Source: Actinoplanes philippinensis (GTDB lineage: Bacteria > Actinomycetota > Actinomycetes > Mycobacteriales > Micromonosporaceae). From it: DNA of 64,000 nucleotides. Position 1 is the stretch's first letter; every line of letters starts with the position of its first letter. Shown here in pieces: positions 6,431 through 14,900 of this stretch. The notes under the pieces are model-generated. The model worked only from the letters and a program-made list of their open reading frames with translations. It ran no database searches and was not told where the DNA came from. The stretch is from NCBI RefSeq assembly GCF_900113015.1, contig NZ_FONV01000011.1, forward strand, positions 423,120 through 487,119. Direction: 5' to 3'. The translations under genes and the position numbers were made by a program.

Positions 6431-8773
6431 GTGGCGCTCGTGCGCGTGTACTGCGGTCTGGCGTCGGCTGATGATTCGGTGCGTTCGGCCTCGGCCGCGC
6501 CGCTGACCATCGCCGTGGTGGACGACGCAGGCCGGCTGCTCGGCGTCCATGAGATCAGCGACGACCCGGCCGGATACGCCCTGCTGGGGACGCTGCTCGT
6601 GGAACGGACGACGGGATTCAGCGACGCGGCGGTCGCCGCCGACAGCGACGACCACGTCGTCACCTCGCTGCTCACCGCGGCCGGGCGGCCACTCGTGGTG
6701 GTCGACGACGACGATGCCGACGACTTCGCCGAGCGCTTCTCCGACGACGACTCCCCCGAGGAGATCTCCGCGCCGCTGGCGGCCCGCCGGGCCGTCGGCC
6801 TGGCCCGGGCGCTCCAGGCCGGCGCGATCGCCGCGGTGACCCTTCCGGCGCCGCGCGAGCTGGTCAGCTACAAACCCGTCCTGGCGGCGCACGTCGCCAT
6901 GCTGGTCGGGCGCAACTCCGCGGCGGTCGCCCTGCGCGAGGTCCTCCGTGAGCTCTACCCGGCCGCCCTCCGGGCGTACCCGGATCCCGCGCATCACCTG
7001 GCGCTCGCCGTGCTCGACGCGGTCCCCGAGCCCGGCCGGCTGACCGGCCGGGCCGGCGACCCCACGCATCTCCTCCGGGAGATCGCCGCCGAGCTGGCCC
7101 GCGCCGGCGCCGGCAGCGAGAGCGAGCTGATCGCCGCCGTCACCGCCCTGCACGTGGCGATCAGCGAGTCGCCACGCCGGGGTGGCGTCAACAAGTCCCT
7201 CGCCCCGGCCGCCGCCGACGCGGTCCGCCAGGCGATCGCGGCCGTCCGCTCCTGCGACGCCGCCTGCTCCGCCCTGGTCGGCACGCTCGCCGCCCGGGCC
7301 ACCCCGCCGGCCGCGAGCCCCGGTGTGGGCCGTCGCAGCGCCCGCCGCGAGCCCGCCCCGCTCCAGCCGGTCCCGAGCGGTGACAACGGCTCCCGGTTCG
7401 GCCGCCGCGGCCGTCCCGAGCCGTCCTCGACCGGTAACGGCCCCGCCGTCCCGCAGCCGATGACCGCCCCGCCCGTCGCACCGGACCCGATCGGCCCGCC
7501 GCCGATGGCGCCCGCCGCGGCCAACGGTCTGCCCGGCCGCGCCGGCAGCCCGCTGAACCGGCCGGTCTCGGTGCCCCCGCCGCCACCCGGCATGACACCG
7601 ATCACGCCCGGTTCCCGTCCGGTCCCCGGCTCCCGCAACCCGGCCGTGCCGTCCTCGGCGCAGCCCGCCGGGTCCAGCCCCGCCGACGCCGGCGAGCCGT
7701 TCCGGGCCACCCTGACGAACGCGGAGCTCACCCGGGCCCGCGCCGAACGCCAGCGCACGGTCATCCCGCCGCGCCCCTCCACCACCCGGCAGCCCGCCAC
7801 CAACGGCTCGGCCGCCGGCCCCACCGACTTCAGCCTGCCGATGCCGTCGCAGCGGCCCGGCCAGGAGATCGCGGAGCCCGGCTCCCGCGCCAACTGGCCG
7901 CTGATGAACAGTGAGAAGGACGAGGCCGCCCGCCCCGACCTGCCCACGCGCGGCGAGCTTCCCTCCCGCGGTGACCTGCCCTCTCGCGGTGACCTCCCGT
8001 CCCGCGGCGAACTCCCGTCCCGCGGCGGTGACCTGCCGTCCCGCTCCGAGCTGCCCACCCGGCCCACGTCGTCGCGCCCGTCGCCGTCCGCGGCCTCGGT
8101 CAGCTCGCCGACCGGTGGCCGGGTCCGCCCGCCGTGGCAGGACAACCTGGAGGCCCCCGCCCCGCTGCCCAAGGAGCCGGCGCTGCGCCTGGTCGACCAG
8201 GCACGCACCAGCAGCGGCCGGGCGCGTCTGCCCGGACTCGACCAGCTCACCGGCACTCCACCGCTGCGCGTCGTCGACGACGAGCGCCCGCCCAAGATCA
8301 CCGCACTGGACCGCAGCTCCGCGCCGCCGGTCCCGGCCGACAGCAGCGACGGCGATCTGCTGATCTTCGCGGCGGCCCGGTCGGCCTGGTTCACCGGCAC
8401 GACCGACTCCGACGGCGGCGACGTCAACTGGTCCAACCCGAACGACAGCGGCTGGCGCGCCGCCCAGAAGGCCGCCACCCCCGCCATCGCCGCGGAGACC
8501 TCGGCCGGCCTGCCGAAGCGAGTGCCCCAGGCCAACCTGGTGCCCGGCTCCCCGCTGCGCGAGGAGCGCCCGCTCCGGATCGTCCGGGACGCCGCATCGA
8601 TCGCCGCGCACACCACCGGCTACTTCCGTGGCTGGCGGCGCGGGCAAGAGATCGGCGGCTTCGCGATGGGCGGCCGTCCGGGCCGCGAGGCCGCCGGCGG
8701 CTGGGACTTCAGCCGCGACGGCCAGCCCGCCGACGAATACCGCAACAACAACGCGGGATACGGCGGTCGCTGA
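6431..8773 (+). CDS. Large protein with IS110-transposase-like N-terminus, Pro-rich linker and conservon-type C-terminal tail
   Basis: 780 residues from the GTG at 6431, which has GGAGG eight bases upstream; a GTG at 6359 would add 24 residues without a good ribosome site. Residues about 25-205 follow the order of an IS110-family transposase N-terminal domain: LTIAVVDDAGRLLGVHEIS, AAGRPLVVV, ARRAVGLARALQAG, then LREVLRELYPAALRAYPDPA and PEP. The usual DEDD carboxylates are not in place, and the C-terminal serine domain of IS110 is absent. Residues about 230-640 are Pro/Gly/Arg-rich, with (G[ED]LPSR)n repeats near 7951-8060. The end carries SAWFTGT (651-657), GWRAAQKAA, AGLPKRVPQANLVPG and Y-FRGWRRG, a tail also present in the CvnA kinase at 11979-15458. 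It is probably a domesticated, non-transposing protein (inference). Confidence 0.75.
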   Translation: MALVRVYCGLASADDSVRSASAAPLTIAVVDDAGRLLGVHEISDDPAGYALLGTLLVERTTGFSDAAVAADSDDHVVTSLLTAAGRPLVVVDDDDADDFAERFSDDDSPEEISAPLAARRAVGLARALQAGAIAAVTLPAPRELVSYKPVLAAHVAMLVGRNSAAVALREVLRELYPAALRAYPDPAHHLALAVLDAVPEPGRLTGRAGDPTHLLREIAAELARAGAGSESELIAAVTALHVAISESPRRGGVNKSLAPAAADAVRQAIAAVRSCDAACSALVGTLAARATPPAASPGVGRRSARREPAPLQPVPSGDNGSRFGRRGRPEPSSTGNGPAVPQPMTAPPVAPDPIGPPPMAPAAANGLPGRAGSPLNRPVSVPPPPPGMTPITPGSRPVPGSRNPAVPSSAQPAGSSPADAGEPFRATLTNAELTRARAERQRTVIPPRPSTTRQPATNGSAAGPTDFSLPMPSQRPGQEIAEPGSRANWPLMNSEKDEAARPDLPTRGELPSRGDLPSRGDLPSRGELPSRGGDLPSRSELPTRPTSSRPSPSAASVSSPTGGRVRPPWQDNLEAPAPLPKEPALRLVDQARTSSGRARLPGLDQLTGTPPLRVVDDERPPKITALDRSSAPPVPADSSDGDLLIFAAARSAWFTGTTDSDGGDVNWSNPNDSGWRAAQKAATPAIAAETSAGLPKRVPQANLVPGSPLREERPLRIVRDAASIAAHTTGYFRGWRRGQEIGGFAMGGRPGREAAGGWDFSRDGQPADEYRNNNAGYGGR
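7951..8060 (+). repeat. Coding repeat (G-E/D-L-P-S-R)n inside the IS110-like protein
   Basis: Imperfect 18-24 bp units encode GELPSR/GDLPSR several times in a row within the Pro/Arg-rich linker. It is a low-complexity spacer between the N-terminal domain and the conserved tail. Confidence 0.7.
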
Positions 8774-8783
8774 CACACCGTGC

Positions 8784-8819
8784 GATGAAGGCCGTGACCT
8801 CGGGGTCACGGCCTTCATC
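8784..8819 (+). terminator. 16-bp perfect hairpin after the IS110-like gene
   Basis: GATGAAGGCCGTGACC (8784-8799), loop TCGG, then the exact reverse complement (8804-8819), eleven bases after the stop codon. There is no U-tract, which is usual for actinobacterial terminators. Confidence 0.8.
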
Positions 8820-8925
8820 ACGTCCAGACCACCGCCCTCCGGACCACCGCCGTTGTCCGAGACGCCCTCGGGCCGGCCGGCGGCCGTTGTTTGGTCCACC
8901 GTCGTCCGGCCCCGCCGTCGGTCAG

Positions 8926-9580
8926 CGTTGTCCGGCCCACCGCCGTGACCTCCCGCTCGGCCCGCCCAGCCCGCCCAGCCCGCCACGGCCCACCGCCGAC
9001 CGGCCCACCGCCGTCCGGCCCACCATCGCCCGGCCAGCGTTGTCCCGCCCACCGCCGTGACCTCCCGCCCGGCCTGCCCGGCCCGCCACGGCCCACCGCC
9101 GACCGGCCCACCGCCGTCCGGCCCACCATCGCCCGGCCAGCGTTGTCCCGCCCACCGCCGTGACCTCCCGCCCGGCCTGCCCGGCCCGCCACGGCCCACC
9201 GCCGACCGGCCCACCGCCGTCCGGCCCACCATCGCCCGGCCAGCGTTGTCCCGCCCACCGCCGTGACCTCCCGCCCGGCCTGCCCGGCCCGCCACGGCCC
9301 ACCGCCGACCGGCCCACCGCCGTCCGGCCCACCATCGCCCGGCCAGCGTTGTCCCGCCCACCGCCGTGACCTCCCGCCCGGCCTGCCTGCCACGGCTCCG
9401 CCGACCGGCTCACCGTCGTCCGGCCCACCATCGCCCGGCCAGCGTTGTCTCGCCCACCGCCGGAACCTCCCGACCTGCCCGCCACGGCTCCGCCGACCTG
9501 CCCACCACCGCCCGGCCAGCGTTGTCCCGCCCACCGCCGTAACCTCCCGACCTGCCCACCACAGCTCCGCCGACCGGCCC
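8926..9580. repeat. 103-bp minisatellite, about 6.5 tandem units
   Basis: Units begin (at CCGTGACC or a variant) at 8943, 9055, 9158, 9261, 9364, 9460 and 9537. Unit lengths are 112, 103, 103, 103, 96 and 77 bp, plus a partial one. The three central units appear identical, while the outer ones are diverged or shortened. Each contains CCAGCGTTGTCCCGCCCACC and runs of GGCCCACCGCCG. Since 103 is not a multiple of three and the frames are broken, it is not a protein repeat. It fills most of the 862-bp gap between the IS110-like gene and the HAD gene. Nothing else is seen in the gap except the hairpin at 8784-8819. Confidence 0.9.
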
Positions 9581-9635
9581 ACCGGAAGCGGCGGCCGTCT
9601 TTCGGCGGTAGTCCCGCGCCGCCGATGATGGCGGA

Positions 9636-10340
9636 ATGCGCGCGATCATCTTCGACTTCTTCGGGACCTTGACCGACCCCTCTGCCGAGCTGCTGCGGAA
9701 GGAGACGATCCAGGCCACGGCGGCGGAGCTGGGCGTGTCCCCGGAACGGTTCTGGACGGCGATGGCGGCGAGCTTCCCGGACCGGATCGTCGGCGCCTAC
9801 GGCGGCACCCGGGACACGCTCCGCACGATCGCACGGCAGTGTGGGACCGATCCGGACGACGAGCGCCTCGACCGTGCCGTGGCAACGCACCGTAAGGGCG
9901 CTGAGCGGGTCCGCACGCCCCGCCGAGGCGTCCTCGCGGTACTCGACCACCTCCGCGCCCGCAATTTCCGGCTGGGGCTCATCAGCGACTGTTCCAGCGA
10001 ACTGTTCGAGGCGTGGCCGGAGACCGCCTACGCGCCCCGGATCGACGCCCCGGTCTTCTCGTGGCAGGAGAGGATCCGCAAACCCGACCCCCGGCTGTAC
10101 GCGACAGCCGCCGCCCGCCTGGGTGTGCCGGCCGCCGAGTGCTGGTTCGTGGGTGACGGCGGCAGCCGCGAGCACGACGGCGCGCGGTGGGCCGGCATGC
10201 GCCCGGTGCTGGTGACGAACGCGGGCTATCCGGGTGTCGGCGGCCTGCGGACCGACCCGGACTCGTACCTGCCGGAGCACCGGATCGACGAGCTCGACGA
10301 GCTGATCCGTCTACTGGGACCGAGCCATGACAACGGGTGA
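9636..10340 (+). CDS. HAD-family hydrolase
   Basis: 234 residues with all four haloacid-dehalogenase motifs: DFFGTLTD near the start (nucleophile and acid/base aspartates), LISDCSS for motif II, RKPDP for the motif III lysine, and FVGDGGSREHDGA for the metal-binding acidic motif. It probably hydrolyses a small phosphorylated metabolite; the substrate cannot be predicted. The ATG at 9636 gives the standard RAIIFDFFGT start. It lies directly after the minisatellite and faces the cvn operon, sharing a bidirectional terminator with it. Confidence 0.88.
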   Translation: MRAIIFDFFGTLTDPSAELLRKETIQATAAELGVSPERFWTAMAASFPDRIVGAYGGTRDTLRTIARQCGTDPDDERLDRAVATHRKGAERVRTPRRGVLAVLDHLRARNFRLGLISDCSSELFEAWPETAYAPRIDAPVFSWQERIRKPDPRLYATAAARLGVPAAECWFVGDGGSREHDGARWAGMRPVLVTNAGYPGVGGLRTDPDSYLPEHRIDELDELIRLLGPSHDNG

Positions 10341-10377
10341 TCGCTCATATACGATGGCGTTCGGCCGGAAAGCGCGC

Positions 10378-10428
10378 GAAAGCCCCGTTCCGGCCTGCCG
10401 ATCTCTCGGCGGCCAGAGCGGGGCTTTC
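10378..10428. terminator. Bidirectional terminator between the HAD gene and cvnD
   Basis: GAAAGCCCCG (10378-10387) pairs with CGGGGCTTTC (10419-10428) around a GC-rich loop that can pair further. It lies between convergent genes, with short A- and T-rich ends on both sides. Confidence 0.75.
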
Positions 10429-10479
10429 CACCGCTTATGACGAGCGGAGCGCCTGCTGAGGTGGGGTGCTACTGCTTGG

Positions 10480-11067
10480 TCAGGCCGGGGCCGTGGCCCG
10501 CGTGCGACGCATCGTGAGCACATACTCGACGAGCGAGATGAGCACGTTCTTCGTCGACTCACGGTTACGGGCGTCGCAGCTCACGACGGGCACGTCGGAC
10601 GAGATCGCCAGAGCGTCCCGCACGTCCTGCGCGTTGTGGTACTGCATGCCGTCGAAGCAGTTGATCGCCACCAGGTACGGCAGGCGCCGGTGCTCGAAGA
10701 AGTCGATGGCGGCGAAGCAGTCGGCGAGCCGACGCGTGTCCACCATGACCACCGCACCGATGGCACCCCGGACCAGCTCGTCCCACATGAACCAGAACCG
10801 CGTCTGGCCAGGTGTTCCGAACAGGTAGAGGATCAGGTCACGGTCGATGCTGATCCGGCCGAAGTCCATGGCCACGGTGGTGGTCATCTTGCCCGGCACC
10901 TGCCGGTTGTCGTCGACACCCACACCGGCCGAAGTCATGATCGCCGAAGTGGTCAGTGGGGTGATCTCCGAGACCGACCCCACCAGCGTCGTCTTACCGA
11001 CGCCGAAGCCACCGGCGATGACGATCTTCGCCGATGTCACGCGTCCCGCAGCGGGACGGTGCGACAT
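10480..11067 (-). CDS. cvnD: Conservon GTPase-like protein CvnD
   Basis: A small Ras/MglA-like nucleotide-binding protein of 195 residues, the last gene of a cvnABCD operon. The P-loop GGFGVGKTT is at residues 19-27, the G3-like site is FGTPGQTRFWFMW and the G4 region is NCFDG in place of NKxD. In Streptomyces the Cvn proteins are reported to form a membrane-associated complex with the sensor kinase. The ATG at 11067 is chosen because it lies one base after the cvnC stop; a GTG at 11088 would overlap cvnC. Confidence 0.9.
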   Translation of the reverse strand: MSHRPAAGRVTSAKIVIAGGFGVGKTTLVGSVSEITPLTTSAIMTSAGVGVDDNRQVPGKMTTTVAMDFGRISIDRDLILYLFGTPGQTRFWFMWDELVRGAIGAVVMVDTRRLADCFAAIDFFEHRRLPYLVAINCFDGMQYHNAQDVRDALAISSDVPVVSCDARNRESTKNVLISLVEYVLTMRRTRATAPA

Positions 11068-11068
11068 G

Positions 11069-11458
11069 TCAGAGCCTGCGAAGTCCACTCAGCACCCTTT
11101 CCAGCAGTTCCGTGCCTACCGCGTCGGTCTCGTCTTCGAGCGAGGTGGGCTCGTACACAGCGACCAGGCCGTCAGAGGCCATGTCCGCGACGATCACACG
11201 TGCCACACCGAGCGGCAGTTGCATGCGTGCGGCGATCTCGGCGAGCGACTGAACTCGGCCGCCGTCGCACATCGCCGCGATGTACTGATGCTCGCTTCCA
11301 CCCTGCCCGCGGCCCATTCCGGAACGCCCGCGCACGGTTGTCTCGACCAGCGCTTCCAGCGCTATCTCAAGCTTCGGCCGGGTCCGACCGCGGGTCACGG
11401 CATACGGCCTGACCAGCGCGCCGGTCGGCTCATCGCGTTCAGGCATTGTCACCGTCAA
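11069..11458 (-). CDS. cvnC: Conservon protein CvnC (DUF742)
   Basis: 129 residues of the DUF742 family. It has LVRPYAVTRGRTRP near the start and a winged-helix-like core with LAEIAARMQLPLGVARVIV, DMASDGLVAVYEP and a Leu-rich end LLERVLSGLRRL. It is the third member of the cvnA-B-C-D set, and its partners are encoded on both sides on the same strand. There are 119 bp between cvnB and this start, longer than the other gaps, so a second promoter is possible there. No enzymatic residues are expected. Confidence 0.9.
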   Translation of the reverse strand: MTVTMPERDEPTGALVRPYAVTRGRTRPKLEIALEALVETTVRGRSGMGRGQGGSEHQYIAAMCDGGRVQSLAEIAARMQLPLGVARVIVADMASDGLVAVYEPTSLEDETDAVGTELLERVLSGLRRL

Positions 11459-11577
11459 CCCCTCCCTCGGCCCCTCGAAGTGTATTGGTTATCAAAGCTT
11501 TTACCAGTAGCCGGCTGAGCTTACTCGGGCCGCGAAACCCCAGACAAACCCCTGGATGTCCCCGGCCCACTACCGGT

Positions 11578-11982
11578 TCAGCCCAGTACCCCGGCCGCCG
11601 AGCGCGGCGCGGGAGTCAGAGCTTCGCCGACGCGGTCGACCAGGAGGGCCATTTCGTAGCCGACCTGACCGACGTCGCAGCTGCGCGCCGCGAGCACCGC
11701 GAACGAGGAACCATCGGAGATGGACATCAGGAACAGGAAACCGTTGTCCATCTCGACGACCGTCTGGAGGACGGCGCCACCCTCAAAGCATCGTGCGGCA
11801 CCCTGCGTCAGGCTTACCAGGCCGGACGCGATGGCCGCCAACTGGTCGGCGCGGTCCCGGGGGAGGTCCCGCGAGGCCGCCAGGAGCAGACCATCGGCGG
11901 AGACCGCGATCGCGTGCGCGACCCCGGGAACGCGGTCGGCGAAGTTGGCCAGAAGCCAACCCAGATCCTGCGTAGATGTCAT
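11578..11982 (-). CDS. cvnB: Conservon roadblock/LC7 protein CvnB
   Basis: A 134-residue roadblock/LC7-domain protein: DLGWLLANFADRVPGVAHAI, SADGLLLAAS, LAAIASGLVSLTQGA and FLFLMSISDGSSFAVLAA match the family along its length. Such proteins act with MglA-like GTPases, here CvnD. Its ATG overlaps the cvnA stop in ATGA, so it is translationally coupled to the kinase. Confidence 0.92.
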   Translation of the reverse strand: MTSTQDLGWLLANFADRVPGVAHAIAVSADGLLLAASRDLPRDRADQLAAIASGLVSLTQGAARCFEGGAVLQTVVEMDNGFLFLMSISDGSSFAVLAARSCDVGQVGYEMALLVDRVGEALTPAPRSAAGVLG

Positions 11983-14900
11983 GCCTCATGCTCCTTGCCA
12001 GCCTGCGAGGGCTGCTGCCCTCCCGGAGTGTCCTCCAGGTTGGTCGATTGTTCCTTGGTGCGACCGCGCTGCACACCGCGGTGGTACGCGGAGAGTAGCC
12101 CGCGAACCCCCTCGGGCGTGCGGCGCTGGACGGAAGTACCGCCCCGGTCGACACCACCGGGGACGAGTTGAGCCATCGGCGTGCGCTTCGGGAGGCCCGC
12201 CGTGGTGGTGACCTCGACGGGTGCCTCGGCAGCCGCGCGGGCCGCCTGCCATCCGTCGTCGGCCGCTGTCCGCCAAGGGTTCGCGGCCGGGGCGCCACCG
12301 TTGCTGTAACCTGCCGCCGCCGCAGCCGGAGCACCAACAGTAGCCGGATCGAGGTTGCGGGACTCGGGCGAGGCCGCCTGCTGCGGCACACCCGCGGTGC
12401 GGACCGGTTCCCCGGTCGGGATGCGCTGCGAGACGACCGACTCCTCGCCGACCCCGGAGACCTTGGGGCGGGCCGGGGTGTCGTTTCCGGGCGTCGTCGT
12501 GGTGAACCACGCCGACTCCAGCTCCCGGAAGATCGGCAGCTCCATGGTCTCGTCCGCGAACGGGACCGCGCCCTCGCGGGCAGAGGCCATCTGGGCCGCG
12601 GCGGTGGCCTGAGCCTCCGCCGGATCCGGCGTGGCCGGCAGTACGGGCGACGCCGGGACCGGCGCCGTCTGCGGGTTGGCCGGCCGGGCCACCTGAGGCT
12701 GCGCCTCGTAGCTGTCCGGGCGGAACCGCGGGATCTCGGCAGTCATGTCGAGCGCGGCGGCCAGGTTCTCCGGGACGTGCGGGGTGGCGGGCTCGCGTTC
12801 CGCGGCGACCGGCGGCCATGCCGGCGGGGCCGAGGGGTACGCGTTGCGCTGGTCGAGCGGCGAACCGGAGGTCGGCGAGGCCGACACCGGCTCGATCGGG
12901 CCCGACTGGTACGGCGAGGCCGACACCGGAGGAGCGGGCGACACCGGAGGAGCCGAGATCGGCGGTACCGGGGGCGCCGACACCGGCGGCATGAACGCGT
13001 TCCGGCCGTGGCTCTCCGGGTTGGCCGGGAGCTGGCGCGGGATCGTCGTACCGAAACCGTTGATGTCGTTGTCCGGGCGGAAGTCTCCGCCGTTGCGGCG
13101 CTGGGCCAGCTCGTCGAGGCCGGCGAAGCCCTGCGGACCGGACGGCAGCGGCGGGATGACCTCGTTGCTGCGCGGACCGTGGAACCCGTTGGCGGAGCCG
13201 TTGCCGTTGCCGTTGAAGCCGCCGCCGTTGGGGGTGAACCCACCGAAGCCGGCCGGAGCCGCGCCGGTGAGGTCGGACCACGCCGGGACCGCGCCGTTCG
13301 AGCCGTTCGACCCGTTGGAGCCCGGGTAGCCACCGTTGGAGCCAGGGTAGCCACCGTTGCCGCCGTTGGAGCCCGGGTAGCCGCTCTCCAGGGCCAGCGG
13401 CTCGCCGAAGCTCGGCAGGCCGGCGCCCGGGCCACCGTCGAAACCGCCCCGCGACTGGACCTGGGCGGAAGCCGCCGCGGCCAGGACGGAGACGGGCAGG
13501 CCCACCTCGGCGACGGTGCCGCGCTCGCGGTCCGCCGGCCGGAGTTCGACCCGGACCGCATGCCGGTTCGCCAGCCGGGCGACCACGACCAGGCCCATCA
13601 TCCGGGAGACGGCGACGTCCACCGTCGGCGGGTTGGCGAGCCGCTCGTTGAGGTCGCGGAGCTGCTCGCGGCTGATGCCGATGCCGTGGTCCTCGACAGT
13701 GAGGATGGCGTTCTCACCGACGCGCCGGGCCTCGACCAGAACATTGGAGTTCGGCGGGGAGAAGGCGGTCGCGTTGTCGAAGAGCTCGGCGACCAGGTGG
13801 ACCATGTCGTTCACGGCGTGCGCCGCGACCTCGATGTCCCGGTCGATCATGCCGAACTCGATGCGGGTGTAGTGCTCGACCTCGGACTGCGCGGCACGGA
13901 GCACGTCGATCAGGGCGGCCGGCTCCCGCTGCACACGGGTCGAGTCGGCGCCCGCGAGAACCAGGAGGTTCTCGTCGTTACGACGCATTCGGGTGGCCAG
14001 GTGGTCGAGCTGGAAGAGCTCGGCCAGACGGTCCGGGTCCTCCTCGCCGCGCTCGAGCCGGTCCAGGTGACCGATGAGCCGGTCGACCAGGATCTGCGAA
14101 CGGCGCGCGAGGTTGACGAACATCGTCGCGACGGAGGCACGGAGTGCGGCCTGCTCGGCCGCGGTCCGGACCGCCTCGAGGTGAACCGCGTTGAACGCCT
14201 CGGTCACCTGCCCGAACTCGTCCCGGCTACGCACCGGGAGGGGCTCGGCGATCTGGTCGGCGACCTGTGCCGGGGTGAGCGACGCGGAGAGCGCCGGGTC
14301 ACGCAGCCGGCTCACCGCGTGCGGCAGGCCGAACTGGGCGACGGCGAGGGCGCCCTGACGCAGCTCACGCAGCGACCGGGCCATCGACCGGGCGACCAAC
14401 CACGCGAAGAGGATGGCCAGCAGGAGCATGCCGAGCAGCAGGCTCGTCTCCAGGAAGACGTCCTGGTTCGTCTTGTCCCGCAGGGCGGTGGCGTCCGACA
14501 CGATCTTCTTGTCGAACTCGACCTCCACCTGCCGGAAGAGCGAGTTGTAGCCGGCGAGCGCCTCTTCCCACTGGGCCGAGTTGAACGGCAGCGGGTCGGT
14601 GGTCTGCGTGGACCGGAAGTCGAGCGGGCCGGTGTAGTTCTCCGCGGCCTGCTTCTTCGCGCCGTCGACGGTCTTGTTGAAGTAGTCGACCTCCTGCACC
14701 GTGCCGACCGCGTTGAGCGTGTCGACCGCCAGCTGGTAACCGGTGACGGTCTCCAGCAGGGAGCGGCGGTGCGTGTTGTCGAACTTCTGGTCGGCGACCA
14801 TCTCCTGGCCCAGGTAACGCTGCTGGGAGATGTAGTCCTTGGCCCGGGCGACCGCGGCGACGACCCGCAGGTGGTCGCTCAGCTCCTGGTTGTTGGCCAG

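Noticed and set aside
6431..8773. A complete IS110 insertion sequence
   Set aside because: The serine domain and catalytic acids are missing, no bridge-RNA-type end regions were evident, and the protein has unrelated linker and tail modules.
6371..9361. A 996-codon open frame on the minus strand across the IS110-like gene and the minisatellite
   Set aside because: Composition is Arg/Gly/Ala-rich with no domain, and it is antisense to a gene with good start, codon bias and domains. Long open antisense frames are expected at this GC content.
8926..9580. CRISPR array interpretation of the 103-bp repeats
   Set aside because: Units are contiguous without unique spacers and no cas genes are present.
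8818..9582. Repetitive Gly/Trp/Arg protein frame in the minisatellite (minus strand)
   Set aside because: The 103-bp period shifts the frame every unit and no ribosome site or domain is seen; the open frame follows from GC-rich repeats without stop codons.
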